Assembly (NCBI RefSeq): GCF_044748305.1
Contig: NZ_JBIVFT010000002.1
Span: 434,001-498,000, forward strand
From: Arthrobacter_E sp044748305
GTDB taxonomy: Bacteria > Actinomycetota > Actinomycetes > Actinomycetales > Micrococcaceae
DNA: 64,000 nucleotides
Direction of reading: 5' to 3'
Part shown: in pieces, positions 9,024-17,843 of the stretch
How the letters are laid out: each line of letters starts with the position of its first letter
Position numbering within the stretch: position 1 is the stretch's first letter
Made by a program: the position numbers and the translations under genes
Notes under the pieces: generated by a model
Seen by the model: only the letters and a program-made list of their open reading frames with translations
Databases searched by the model: none
What the model was told of the DNA's origin: nothing

Positions 9024-10327
9024 TCCGAACGCTCCAAGAGGTGTCCATCCGTGGTGTGCCAGACACCACGGGTGTCGAGGACGGTCTTTCCGCTCAGCAG
9101 CTCCGGGTCGATCGCCCGGAACTGCTGGTGGTCCACCAGCAGCACCACGACGTCGGCCCGGGACACGGCGTCGGTGGCCGTGACGAGCGAAGTGTTCGGT
9201 GAGGCTGCGAGCTCCGCGGGAAGGCTCTCCGCATAGGGTTCGGCGACCAGCAGCCGGGCATTCGGCAACGTCCGGCTCAGTTCAGCCGCGATCCCCAGCG
9301 CCGGGGATTCACGGAAGTCGTCCACATCGGCCTTGAACGCCAGTCCGAGCACCGCGACGGTGCTGTCCACCGCCTCTCCTACGGCATCCAGCACTTGCCG
9401 GACCACATGTCCGGGTTTGCTGTCGTTGACCGTCCGGGCGGATCTGATCAGCCGCGAGTTCTCCGGATCCGCCGCGACGATGAACCATGGGTCCACGGCG
9501 ATGCAGTGACCTCCGACCCCCGGCCCCGGGCGCAGGATGTCCACTCTCGGGTGCTTGTTGGCCAATCCGATCAGCTCCCAGACGTCCAGCCCCAACCTGT
9601 CGCTGATCAGTGAAAGCTCGTTGGCGAAGGCGATGTTGACATCGCGGTAGGCATTCTCCGCCAGCTTCGCCATCTCCGCCGTCGTGGCATCGGTCAGATG
9701 GATCTCCGCTTTGCAGAAGGTGGCGTACAGCTCTGCTGCGGCCAGCGTCGCCTCGGGAGTGAGTCCGCCCACGATCCGGTCGTTGGAGACCAGCTCGGCC
9801 ATGATCCTCCCGGGCAGAACCCGTTCAGGACAGTGCGCGAATCTGACCACGGGGCGGCCCCCGGTGCCGTCCAGGCTGAGGTCAGGCCGGATCCCGAGGA
9901 TCTCGTCCGCCATCAGCCGGGTCGTCCCGGGAGGCGAGGTCGACTCCAGGATCACCAATTCACCGCCTTTCAGCCGCTCGGCGATCTGCCCTGCCGCAGC
10001 CCTGATGTAGCTCAGGTCCGCGCTCTTGTCCTCTGCGAAAGGCGTGGGAACCGCCACGATGTACGTGTCGGCCTCGGGCACCGTCCCCTGGGCGGACAGC
10101 AGGCCGAGGCTCACCGCTCCTGCCACTGTCACGCCCAGCTCCGGTTCGGTGAACGGCACCTCCCCGGCGTTGACCGCCTCCACCACCCGGGGGTCGATGT
10201 CCATGCCGATCACTCTCAGTCCGGCGGTCGCCAGAATCGCGGCCGTCGGCAGGCCGATGTAGCCGAGACCGAGTACGGCGACAGTGGAGGCAGGGGGCGT
10301 CTGCCCCTTCGGATCAAAGGTCGACAT
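9020..10327 (-). CDS. wecC: UDP-N-acetyl-D-mannosamine dehydrogenase
   Basis: A 435-residue NAD-dependent enzyme that oxidises UDP-ManNAc twice at C6 to UDP-ManNAcA. It has the Rossmann motif GLGYIGLP at 20-27, VPTPF, ILESTSPPGTT, CPERVLPG, NAYRDVNIAFANELSLI and the catalytic-cysteine segment GGHCIAVDPWF (Cys about 275). The pattern resembles enterobacterial WecC more than UDP-glucose dehydrogenases. The start is the ATG at 10327, 14 nt inside the end of the upstream gene; the open frame continues to 10663 but the extra residues are an antisense-like Ser/Pro/Arg-rich stretch. Its stop overlaps the next start (ATGA). Its substrate is made by WecB, encoded at 697-1851 on the other strand. Confidence 0.92.
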   Translation of the reverse strand: MSTFDPKGQTPPASTVAVLGLGYIGLPTAAILATAGLRVIGMDIDPRVVEAVNAGEVPFTEPELGVTVAGAVSLGLLSAQGTVPEADTYIVAVPTPFAEDKSADLSYIRAAAGQIAERLKGGELVILESTSPPGTTRLMADEILGIRPDLSLDGTGGRPVVRFAHCPERVLPGRIMAELVSNDRIVGGLTPEATLAAAELYATFCKAEIHLTDATTAEMAKLAENAYRDVNIAFANELSLISDRLGLDVWELIGLANKHPRVDILRPGPGVGGHCIAVDPWFIVAADPENSRLIRSARTVNDSKPGHVVRQVLDAVGEAVDSTVAVLGLAFKADVDDFRESPALGIAAELSRTLPNARLLVAEPYAESLPAELAASPNTSLVTATDAVSRADVVVLLVDHQQFRAIDPELLSGKTVLDTRGVWHTTDGHLLERSE

Positions 10328-12218
10328 GGTCGGTGATGCTCCCGTAGAAGATGAGGTCCGCGGAGGCCAGGAAATCCTGGTCCTTGACGGCCCAGGTGTG
10401 TCCTTGGCTCCGGCGGATCTGGGCGTAGTTGAATCGGTCGGAGGAGTAGATGAGGAGGCCCTGCTCCACGCACTGCCGCAGGAACGTGGTGTCCTCGCCG
10501 ATCCCGAGGGGCTCGAACGGGATGGTCCGGAACACGTCCCGCGAGGCCATGAGAGTGGGACCCATGACGAAGTCGGTGTAGCGGTGCTCGCGCTCGCCGA
10601 AACGCAGGAGGTTGGCACCGGAGTTCTCCAGGTGGACGTAATGGGCCTGTTTGCCGACCACATCGGCCGCGGAGAAGCGGCGTGCGTTCAGCTGGTCCGA
10701 AAGATAGTGGGCACCGTAGTGATCGTCGTCGTCCATCTTCGTGAGGATCTCGCCGTCAGCCGCCGCCACGCAGGCGTTCAGGCACTCACCCAGGCTGTCC
10801 TCCGGCGAACCTTGCAGAACGACGACGTCGGCGAGCGGGTGGCGTTTCTGCAAGCGCGCCAGCTCGGTCCGGTCCAGAGTGAAGCCGTGCGTCAGCAGCA
10901 CCACTTGGGGCTCGATGCCGTGCTGGCCGGCCACGGTCTCGAAGACGTGCTCCACCTGGGCCGGGCGGATCGTGGAGACGAGAACCGAGACCGAAGGGCT
11001 CACGAGGGGACGGTGTGCCTCGGGGACAGCCGCCGCGAGAACCTGTTCCGCCCGGTGGGTGTAGCTGTGTTCACGCCACACGCTCCGCTGCGCACGATGA
11101 GCCATCCGCGCGTTGAGCTCGGGATTCCGGGTCAACGCACGCACCCATTGACCCGCGGACTCCCGGTCCTGCACCGTCGGAACCTCCTCTTCGGTGAAGA
11201 AACGCGGCACGGCCGCACTCGGGCCAGTGATCACAGGGGTCCCTGAGGCGGTGATCTCGAAGATCCTCCGGGCACACATGCTCGGCGAGTCGACGACGGA
11301 ATTCACATTCAGGAACACCTTGTAGGCCTTGTACGCCGTCAGCATCTGGGCATAGCTGAGGCCGCCCACCACATGCGCTGCGAATGGCTCCGGGAACTGG
11401 TACTCCGCCTTGCCTCCCCATTGGCGGGAAAAGATCTCCAGGCCGTGCCTCAGACGGGCGGAGACATCCATCGCGCCGCCCAGCAGGCTCTCCATCTGCG
11501 CTTGCCGCTCCGGGTACTTGTGGGCGAAGTACATCCCGGCGAACGCCACATCCCGGGCGTGGAAGCCGGCCGGAGGACGGATCGGATTGTGCACGGCGGG
11601 CTGCGCGGCGAACGGCAGCACCCCGACATTCCGGTGCCCCAAGTCCGCCACATAGTGCGGAACCCGGTTCGCGTCCGAGGTGAAGACATGATCGAAGAGT
11701 CGCGCAGCGGGGAGGAAATCCTCGTAGTGAGGCGGGTCTTCCTTGTTCCAGAACACCGTGGGAACACCGCGTTCGCGACACCACGCCAGTAGCTCTCTGA
11801 GCGCGTCCGACGGGCCGTCCGCACCAGCGATTTTTCCGCGCCACAGTCCGCCATTTCCCGCCCAGGCGGACTCTACGAACAGCAGGTCGACGGGGCGCTG
11901 TGCGAAGTCCTCCTGCCAGCTGCGAGGGTCGACGGCGTGTGTGGTCCATTCGTAACCGAATGCGAGCGCCGAGAAGTCGTCGAGGATGACGGCCACCGAG
12001 ACGTCCTCCCGTACCGGCCGCCGGACGGGCGGCGAGGTGGGCGCGAACGACAGCCGGCGACGCTGGCCCCGGCCGAGCCAGGCCGCCTCAGCGCCGACGA
12101 CCTGGGCTGGAGGGAGAGGGCCGTGACCGGCCCGGCGTCGGGCCCACCAACGGTGCAGCTGCCGCGGCCCACCGTGGCGGAGATGCCACAGCGCGGTTCT
12201 GAGTTCCCGGATGCTCAC
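10314..12218 (-). CDS. CgeB-like / GT2 two-domain glycosyltransferase
   Basis: A 634-residue cytoplasmic protein. Residues ~70-390 resemble the CgeB/YkvP glycosyltransferase-like family (VFTSDANRVPHY, a SPSMCARRIFEITASGTPVITG segment typical of nucleotide-sugar binding). Residues ~410-630 are a GT2 domain with SVLVSTIRP and a metal-binding TKMDDDDHY near 495. The GTG start overlaps the stop of the ABC ATPase gene (GTGA), and the 3' end overlaps wecC by 14 nt, so it is translationally coupled on both sides. It most likely adds one or two sugars to the wall polymer or its linkage unit; donor and acceptor cannot be read from sequence. Confidence 0.8.
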   Translation of the reverse strand: MSIRELRTALWHLRHGGPRQLHRWWARRRAGHGPLPPAQVVGAEAAWLGRGQRRRLSFAPTSPPVRRPVREDVSVAVILDDFSALAFGYEWTTHAVDPRSWQEDFAQRPVDLLFVESAWAGNGGLWRGKIAGADGPSDALRELLAWCRERGVPTVFWNKEDPPHYEDFLPAARLFDHVFTSDANRVPHYVADLGHRNVGVLPFAAQPAVHNPIRPPAGFHARDVAFAGMYFAHKYPERQAQMESLLGGAMDVSARLRHGLEIFSRQWGGKAEYQFPEPFAAHVVGGLSYAQMLTAYKAYKVFLNVNSVVDSPSMCARRIFEITASGTPVITGPSAAVPRFFTEEEVPTVQDRESAGQWVRALTRNPELNARMAHRAQRSVWREHSYTHRAEQVLAAAVPEAHRPLVSPSVSVLVSTIRPAQVEHVFETVAGQHGIEPQVVLLTHGFTLDRTELARLQKRHPLADVVVLQGSPEDSLGECLNACVAAADGEILTKMDDDDHYGAHYLSDQLNARRFSAADVVGKQAHYVHLENSGANLLRFGEREHRYTDFVMGPTLMASRDVFRTIPFEPLGIGEDTTFLRQCVEQGLLIYSSDRFNYAQIRRSQGHTWAVKDQDFLASADLIFYGSITDHVDL

Positions 12219-13111
12219 GACGACGCATCGCTCTTGCGTCGTCCCGAAATACGGGGCTTCACTTGCGTCTGCATCAGGTTCAGGCGCGCGTCCTCCTTGA
12301 TCCCGGCGGCTGAGATGTTGTTGCCTTTGGCGAGCTGCGCGGTGAAACGACGGTACGTCTCCGTCACCTCACGCGGCTCGCCGTCCATCACCAGGTCGCC
12401 GTGATCCAGCCAGAGGACCCGGCTGCTCATGTCCACGATGGTCTCGAGGCTGTGGCTGACGATGAAAACGCAGCCGGCGTTGCCCCGGAGCTCGTCCATC
12501 TTGCGCCGGCTCCGGTCCAGGAACTGGGCGTCCCCCGTGTTCAACGCCTCATCGACGAGGAGGATCTCGGGCTCCACGGCCGCCGCGATGGCGAAGCGCA
12601 GACGCGAACTCATACCGGAGGAATAGCCCTTCATGGGCAGCCGGATGGATGCCGCGAGGCCGGACAGCTCCACGATCTCGTCGAATCTGGCGTCAATGGT
12701 TTCGCGGTCCAAGCCCATCGCCAGGCAGCCGAGCACGACGTTCTGATCCCCCGGCAGCTCCGGGACGAGCGCCGCATTGACACCCAGCATGATCGGCGTG
12801 CTGGAGGCGTAGACGGCCCCGGCGGAGGGTCTCTGCTGACCGCAGATCAGCTTCATCATGGTGCTTTTCCCCGAGCCGTTGCGACCGATGATCCCGATGG
12901 ACTCACCACGCTCCACCACCAGGGAGGTGGTGTTCAATGCCCTGACCGTCACGGTCGCAGCCGCTCTCCCGGCGACTTTCCGGGCCAGCCGCCTGAGTGG
13001 CTTGCTCGAAAGCCAGGTGCTCTCGCGCGAGGATTGCACCACGAAGGACTTGCTGACCCCGTCCAGGACGACGCAGGGACTTCCTTCCACGAAGACCGTC
13101 TCATCAGCCAC
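12215..13111 (-). CDS. Polysaccharide/teichoic-acid export ABC ATPase (TagH/Wzt-like)
   Basis: A 298-residue ATP-binding subunit. It has Walker A GRNGSGKST near 75-83, the signature YSSGMSSRLRF, Walker B ILLVDEAL and the switch histidine in IVSHSLET. The YSSGM signature and the long N-terminal extension are typical of TagH/Wzt exporters. There is no extended C-terminal carbohydrate-recognition domain of the Wzt type, only a ~50-residue tail. It pairs with the permease encoded immediately upstream, with an 8-nt overlap, and exports the polymer or lipid-linked intermediate across the membrane. The GTG at 13111 was taken as start because it sits at the end of the permease frame. Confidence 0.9.
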   Translation of the reverse strand: MADETVFVEGSPCVVLDGVSKSFVVQSSRESTWLSSKPLRRLARKVAGRAAATVTVRALNTTSLVVERGESIGIIGRNGSGKSTMMKLICGQQRPSAGAVYASSTPIMLGVNAALVPELPGDQNVVLGCLAMGLDRETIDARFDEIVELSGLAASIRLPMKGYSSGMSSRLRFAIAAAVEPEILLVDEALNTGDAQFLDRSRRKMDELRGNAGCVFIVSHSLETIVDMSSRVLWLDHGDLVMDGEPREVTETYRRFTAQLAKGNNISAAGIKEDARLNLMQTQVKPRISGRRKSDASS

Positions 13112-13988
13112 GGACGTAACCCTCCTCGCCCTGCCAGAAGTACACGATGCCGATCACGAGCGCGCCGAAGGCGAAGGCTCCAAGATTCGCCCAGGACTGC
13201 CAGCCGGGCAGCCTGTCATAGAGGAGCACGGAACGGGCGATGTCGATGACGTTGAACAAGGGATTCATCTTCAGCCAGTGGAGCAGCTGCGGGTGACTGA
13301 CGAACCGCTCGTAGGAATAGAACACTGCCGATCCGTACATCCAGGCCCTGATGGCGAACGGCAGCAGATGAGCCACGTCACCGGCGGTGGAGATGATCCG
13401 TGCGAGGATCAGACTCACCCCCAGGTTGAAAAGGCTGATGAGCAGCAGAGCCGGGACCAGGAGGAGCCAGCGCATCCCGATGATCTCGCTGGGTGGCAGC
13501 AACACCACGAGCAGAAGCATGGCGATGAACAGCGGCACGGCGGTGAGCGCTTCCCGCAGATTCGCTCCGATGGGCAGGGCGGCCCTTGGGAAATTGAAAG
13601 CCTGGACGATGCCCCGGTTCTTCGCGATCGATCGGGCCCCCTCCGTGATCGCCCCGGAACAGTACTGGAAGATGAACAGGCCGACCACGAGATAACCGAC
13701 GAAGTTGGGGATGCCCGCACTGGTACGCAACAGGACGCCGAAGATCAGGTAGTACGTCAGACCGTTGAACACCGGGTTCAGGAGAAGCCAGGCGCTGCCC
13801 AGGCGGTCCCTCCGTGTTCCGGACATGACCCTGGCGCGGGCATCGTAGAAGATGAAGGCTCTGAAGTCCCACAGTTGCACCAGGTACTCCAGGAATGGAG
13901 GCCTGGCTCCCACCCGGCTGAGATTGCGCATGTTCACGGACAGTGCCTGGACCCCTGCCACGGCGCTCTTGTCTTCAGCCCGTGTCAT
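13104..13988 (-). CDS. Polysaccharide/teichoic-acid export ABC permease (TagG/Wzm-like)
   Basis: A 294-residue integral membrane protein of the ABC-2 family with about six hydrophobic segments after an ~65-residue cytoplasmic N-terminus. The segment DARARVMSGTRRDRLGSAWLLLNP is the amphipathic coupling helix plus entry into TM1 seen in TagG/Wzm permeases. The ATG overlaps the preceding glycosyltransferase stop (ATGA), and the 3' end overlaps the ATPase gene. Together with the ATPase it forms the exporter of the glycopolymer made by the surrounding transferases. Confidence 0.9.
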   Translation of the reverse strand: MTRAEDKSAVAGVQALSVNMRNLSRVGARPPFLEYLVQLWDFRAFIFYDARARVMSGTRRDRLGSAWLLLNPVFNGLTYYLIFGVLLRTSAGIPNFVGYLVVGLFIFQYCSGAITEGARSIAKNRGIVQAFNFPRAALPIGANLREALTAVPLFIAMLLLVVLLPPSEIIGMRWLLLVPALLLISLFNLGVSLILARIISTAGDVAHLLPFAIRAWMYGSAVFYSYERFVSHPQLLHWLKMNPLFNVIDIARSVLLYDRLPGWQSWANLGAFAFGALVIGIVYFWQGEEGYVRG

Positions 13989-15763
13989 GCCGTGTCTCCC
14001 CTTCCATCCTCCAGTGCCCGGTAGGCCTGGATCATTCGTCTGCTGTTCGCGGTCCAGGTCCGCTTGGCAAGCACCTCGGCACGCCCGGCCCAGCCCAGGG
14101 ATGCTCTCAGACCCGCATCGTCGATCAGGATGCGCAGCCGCTCGGCCAGAGCGCCGACGTCGCCCGGTGGCACGAGCAGGCCGGTGACACCGTCCTGGAT
14201 GATCTCCCGCAGCGCGGGCAGGTCACTCGCGACGACCGGGCGGGCACAGGCCATCGCCTCCACCGGCTTCAGCGGGGTCACCGCGCGCGTCACCGGAAGG
14301 TCCCGCCGCGGCACCACGAACACATCGAGCGCCGCATGGAAGAGCCGGGCCCGGTCCCGGGGCACCCGTCCCGGGAAGTGGACCCGGGAGGAGACACCCA
14401 GCTGCTCCGCGAGATCCAGGAGTCGTGCCCGGTCCGAACCGTCTCCCACGATCAACAGGCGCAGTCTCGGATGCCCTGAGGCCAGCCGGGCGAAACTTCT
14501 CACCAAGGTGTCCAGTCCTTCGTAGGGCACCAGACTGCTCACGGTGCCGAGATACAAGCCCTCCTCCAGCCGGAGCATTCGCCGGGCCGTCGCGGCGGGA
14601 ATCGGCTCGTCCAGGAAGTGCTCCCCCACGGCGTTCGGGGCGATCATGACCCGGGCGGCAGGGACGCCTGCTTGCAGCACCTGCGCGCGCAGTTCCGTCC
14701 CGAGCGTGATCACGAGGTCCGCGCCGTTCATCACTTCGGCTTCACGGGCCTGAAACCGCACATAACGCTCGCTCTCCCGTGCTTCCGGTTCCCGGACCGA
14801 GGCCCAGGTGTCCGCGAGCCTGCCCCGGACCTCGTAGACCCACGGAACTCCGAGCGCCCGCGCGACCGCACCGACCACCAGACCATTGACGAAGTGAGTC
14901 GTGGTGTGGAGCACTGCCGGCCGGAAGTCCCGGGCAAGCGCCAGCAGAGCCTCGGCCTCCTGCTGCAGGCGGCCATCGAGTGTGCGGGCCAGCCTGCGGG
15001 GCAGGATTCTGCGATAGTCCACTCCGTCCACCAGGTCTCGATGCCTGGCCAGCAGAGCACCCACCTGAACCGGATATCCGATCCGCGTCGCCGCCATGAC
15101 TTCCCACCCTTGCGCTCGCTGGGACGCAAGGATCGAATGGCTGCGCTGCGCGTAGCCGCTGCCGGTGTGAGGAAGCGAGTTGGTGAGCAGATGCAGCACC
15201 CTGTCCGGCTGGGCACGGTATCCACGCACCGGTTCCAGTGATGGGACCCAACCGTGAAAGACTTCGCGCTCCGCCCGGTAGCGGCTCAGCTGCCCGGCCG
15301 TGCCAGGGGTCTCCTGCGGTTCGAGGCCACGCACGGCCTCTCCGAGTTCCCCGCGGTACCAGGCGAGACGGGAGACGCCCGCCGCCAAGCGATCCGAACT
15401 CGGGGTCTCGGCCCGCGGGACGCACTCAAGAAACAACTGGGCGAGTTCCGGGCGGTGTGCCGCCATGGCCAGATCCGCCCAGGAACAGAGGCGTGGCACG
15501 GACGCCTTCCCGGACTGTGCAAGCGGGAGCGCCGCCTCAAGGCGCGCGTCCACTTCATTCTCTCGGCCTCCCAGGAGCGCTGCGAGGATTCCTGCGGGAT
15601 GGACGGAGCCGGTGGGCATGCCCTGACCCAGCCGCGCGAGCCGGGTACGGGTGCCCGCGGGAAGCCTGCGAAAGGTGTGCAGTGCGAGGAGGGTCGCGTC
15701 GTCCTGCCAGTGTTCTCGGATCGTCCTCGCTGCGAGCCCGGCGTTGACGGCAAGGTGACTCAC
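13985..15763 (-). CDS. GT4-family glycosyltransferase with N-terminal extension
   Basis: About 592 residues. The first ~190 are helical and have no clear family. The rest is a GT-B glycosyltransferase of group 1: LGTVSSLVPYEGLDTLVRSF, LIVGDGSDRARL, and the donor-binding segment TPLKPVEAMACARPVVASD near residue 498. The start chosen is the GTG at 15763, which overlaps the upstream stop as GTGA; the frame runs on to 15868 but that part lies inside the upstream gene. It probably transfers a sugar from a UDP- or GDP-sugar to a lipid-linked wall-polymer precursor at the inner membrane face. Confidence 0.85.
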   Translation of the reverse strand: MSHLAVNAGLAARTIREHWQDDATLLALHTFRRLPAGTRTRLARLGQGMPTGSVHPAGILAALLGGRENEVDARLEAALPLAQSGKASVPRLCSWADLAMAAHRPELAQLFLECVPRAETPSSDRLAAGVSRLAWYRGELGEAVRGLEPQETPGTAGQLSRYRAEREVFHGWVPSLEPVRGYRAQPDRVLHLLTNSLPHTGSGYAQRSHSILASQRAQGWEVMAATRIGYPVQVGALLARHRDLVDGVDYRRILPRRLARTLDGRLQQEAEALLALARDFRPAVLHTTTHFVNGLVVGAVARALGVPWVYEVRGRLADTWASVREPEARESERYVRFQAREAEVMNGADLVITLGTELRAQVLQAGVPAARVMIAPNAVGEHFLDEPIPAATARRMLRLEEGLYLGTVSSLVPYEGLDTLVRSFARLASGHPRLRLLIVGDGSDRARLLDLAEQLGVSSRVHFPGRVPRDRARLFHAALDVFVVPRRDLPVTRAVTPLKPVEAMACARPVVASDLPALREIIQDGVTGLLVPPGDVGALAERLRILIDDAGLRASLGWAGRAEVLAKRTWTANSRRMIQAYRALEDGRGDTA

Positions 15764-17031
15764 AGCGCCGTCTCCCGTCCCCGGCCGCCCTGCTCGGCGA
15801 GGGTTCGCGTGATCAGTTCCATGTACTGGCGCGCCAGCATCGGATGATCGGCATGTTCGCGAACCCACGCCCGCCCTCCGCCGGGGCGTCCCAGGCTGTC
15901 CCGGTTCGCCGCCAGGTGGGTCCAGAGCTCAGCCAGCGGCTCAGGATGACAGGCGACGATGTGGCCGGCCTGTGCCTCCTCCACGATCCGCGCTGCCTCG
16001 CCACGGACTACCGCTGTGACGTGGCGGCCCAGTGCCAGGACCTCATAGAGCTTCGATGGCACGGTGGTCTCGAACGACTTCCAGTCGTCGCGCAATGAGA
16101 CAAGACACGTGTCCGCACCCGCGTAGCGGTCCATCAGTTCGGGCCCATGCAATGTTCCGTGGAAGGTCACCGGGGCACCGAGCTCCTCGGCCAGTCTGCG
16201 CAAGGCCTCCTGTTCCACACCGTGCCCGACGATGTGCAGACGCATCGCCGGGCCCACCAGCGCGGCAGCGCGAATCGCCACGTCCAGACGCTGGCTTTTC
16301 CCGAGGTTGCCCAGGTACACCGCCGTGAACGGCGAGTCACCACCGCCCCGGTCTTCCAGGACCGGCAAGGAGTCCACTCTGACACCGTTGCTGATGCACA
16401 CGACCGAGCGAAGACCACGATCACGAAGCGTCTGGGCGAATCCTTCCGTGACGGTCACCACGACCGTCGCGCGTTGCTGAACGAATTCCACCGCCCACTC
16501 CACAAGGCTCTTCACCCGGCCCTTCACCAAGCGGGCGTCACGGGCGAGATCCGGCCACGCATCACGCATTTCCACCACCAGTGGGATGCGCCTGAGCCGT
16601 GCGACCAGGAATCCCGTGGCGAGGGTCGGGAGGGACGGCGCAGTGGCCACCACGATGTCCACCTGAGGCAGCCGGAATGTGGCGGGAACACTCAGCAAGG
16701 CGCTGAAGCTCTGGTCGAGGAACTTGCTCAGCGTGGAGTTGCGGTGCCGCAAGTAGGGCACCCGCATGACCCGCTCTCCATGGGGTCCCTTCTCAGTGCG
16801 GAACACGGCCCGCTCCGACGGGGACTCCCGCCGTCCGGCTTCATGCGGCAACGGCGCTACGACGTGCAGCGACCAGCCCTGCGAGGAGAATTCCCGCGCG
16901 AATGCCCCCCAGCGTCGCTGCGGGGGCGAATGCTCCGGCCAATAAGAGTGGGTCAGCAGGAGGACGCGCGGACGTCCGTCTCCAGCGGTGTCGGCGGGCG
17001 CGTGGAGATGCCGGGTGTTTTTCGTCGCCAC
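15760..17031 (-). CDS. GT4-family glycosyltransferase
   Basis: A 423-residue GT-B enzyme resembling the WbuB/FnlA-neighbour group of glycosyltransferases. The N-terminal half has LLLTHSYWPEHSPPQRRWGAF, the usual acceptor-domain opening of that group. The C-terminal half has AVYLGNLGKSQRLDVAI, HIVGHGVEQEAL and the donor-binding TVPSKLYEVLALG near 325. It starts only 4 nt after the stop of the proline-rich gene and overlaps the next glycosyltransferase (GTGA), so it is inside the operon. It may act early, for example adding a sugar to the linkage unit; specificity is not visible. Confidence 0.85.
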   Translation of the reverse strand: MATKNTRHLHAPADTAGDGRPRVLLLTHSYWPEHSPPQRRWGAFAREFSSQGWSLHVVAPLPHEAGRRESPSERAVFRTEKGPHGERVMRVPYLRHRNSTLSKFLDQSFSALLSVPATFRLPQVDIVVATAPSLPTLATGFLVARLRRIPLVVEMRDAWPDLARDARLVKGRVKSLVEWAVEFVQQRATVVVTVTEGFAQTLRDRGLRSVVCISNGVRVDSLPVLEDRGGGDSPFTAVYLGNLGKSQRLDVAIRAAALVGPAMRLHIVGHGVEQEALRRLAEELGAPVTFHGTLHGPELMDRYAGADTCLVSLRDDWKSFETTVPSKLYEVLALGRHVTAVVRGEAARIVEEAQAGHIVACHPEPLAELWTHLAANRDSLGRPGGGRAWVREHADHPMLARQYMELITRTLAEQGGRGRETAL

Positions 17032-17035
17032 TGGA

Positions 17036-17794
17036 TCACAGCCCAGTGGCGCGGCCGGCTGACGGACGGGCCGCAGCCCGTGACTTCAGCGTGCGAAAGT
17101 ACACGAGACATCCGATGGCGAGGGCCGCCATCGTCAGCAGCTGGACGGGAAGCGGGCTCCCCGCTGCTTCGGGTTCTCGATGGCCAGTGCTCTGCGAGCC
17201 GACGGGAATGGCCGTGGCGCTGGCGATGGCGGAAGGCGAAGTGGAGACACTCGGGCTGGGTGACGTCGTGGTGGAGGCTGCCGTCTTGGTGGGCGTCGCA
17301 GTCGGTGTTGGACCGGTCGAAGTGCCCGCCTCCTGCGGGGTGACTTCGGGGAGTGCTTCCTCCTGCGGTTGCGGTTCCTCAGGACGCGGCTGAGGAACCA
17401 CCTGCGTTTCCGGTCCGGGGTCGCCCTGCTGGATCGGCTGCAGCTGCGGTTGCGGCTGCACCGGGCGCTCCGGTGTCCGGGGTGGCACCGTCGCGACCAC
17501 CGGAGGACGCACGGTGGCCACCACGAGTGGCGGGACCGGCGTCGAGGGTTGCTCGCCCGGCTGCTCCGCTGGAGGGCTGCCGGGGTCCGCGGGCACGGTC
17601 ACCTCGGGTACCGGAGGAACGACGTCGTCCGCCCGGGCGGCGGTCGTCGTCGCCGGAGACAATAGAAGCAGTCCGCAGAGCGCGAATAAGCCGCAAAGCG
17701 CGAGTAAGCCATAAAGCGCTGCGGCGCCCCAGCGGAGCGCGCCAGATTTTCCAAGCGTCAAAGACATCCCCAGCGTTCGTGCGATCCCAGACAC
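17036..17794 (-). CDS. Secreted, C-terminally anchored Pro-rich protein
   Basis: A 252-residue protein I do not recognise. It has a basic start, a long hydrophobic stretch (~23-46), and a likely signal-peptidase site after TAARA near residue 54. The middle ~150 residues are Pro/Glu/Gln/Thr/Ser-rich (PQPQLQPIQQ, PQPRPEEPQPQEE, then a Ser/Thr-rich segment). A second hydrophobic segment, LLTMAALAIGCLVYF, near the C-terminus is followed by Arg-rich residues, so both ends are membrane-linked or the C-terminus acts as an anchor. There is no LPxTG. It is the likely first gene of the wall-polymer operon (4 nt before the next start), which suggests a role in the wall, perhaps as a spacer or scaffold. 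The hydrophobic core is built from an 18-bp tandem repeat. Confidence 0.65.
   Translation of the reverse strand: MSGIARTLGMSLTLGKSGALRWGAAALYGLLALCGLFALCGLLLLSPATTTAARADDVVPPVPEVTVPADPGSPPAEQPGEQPSTPVPPLVVATVRPPVVATVPPRTPERPVQPQPQLQPIQQGDPGPETQVVPQPRPEEPQPQEEALPEVTPQEAGTSTGPTPTATPTKTAASTTTSPSPSVSTSPSAIASATAIPVGSQSTGHREPEAAGSPLPVQLLTMAALAIGCLVYFRTLKSRAAARPSAGRATGL
17675..17728 (-). repeat. 18-bp tandem repeat inside the signal-peptide coding region
   Basis: Two near-identical 18-bp units (17675-17692 and 17693-17710, two differences) and a decayed third unit (17711-17728) encode the hexapeptides GLLALC/GLFALC in the hydrophobic core of the proline-rich protein's signal peptide. The unit is a multiple of three, so copy-number change would lengthen or shorten the core without breaking the frame. 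Confidence 0.7.
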
Positions 17795-17816
17795 CGCACG
17801 CCCATTCCCCCGGATC

Positions 17817-17843
17817 TGCGGTATATCGCTCGATACTACCGCA
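17817..17843. promoter_or_regulatory. Inverted repeat in the divergent promoter region
   Basis: The 139-bp gap between the start of the wall-polymer operon (minus) and the DUF3515 gene (plus) contains TGCGGTA (17817-17823) and its exact complement TACCGCA (17837-17843). An inner TATCG-CT-CGATA pair makes an almost continuous palindrome with one bulged base. Its position suits an operator for one or both divergent transcripts. No regulator gene lies adjacent, so the binding protein is unknown. Confidence 0.4.

Noticed and set aside
9024..9236. Short plus-strand frames opposite wecC
   Set aside because: They lie within the wecC coding region and have Arg/Ser-rich antisense composition.
10328..10663. 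N-terminal extension of wecC
   Set aside because: The extra residues are a Ser/Pro/Arg-rich shadow of the glycosyltransferase gene; the Rossmann motif fits the ATG at 10327.
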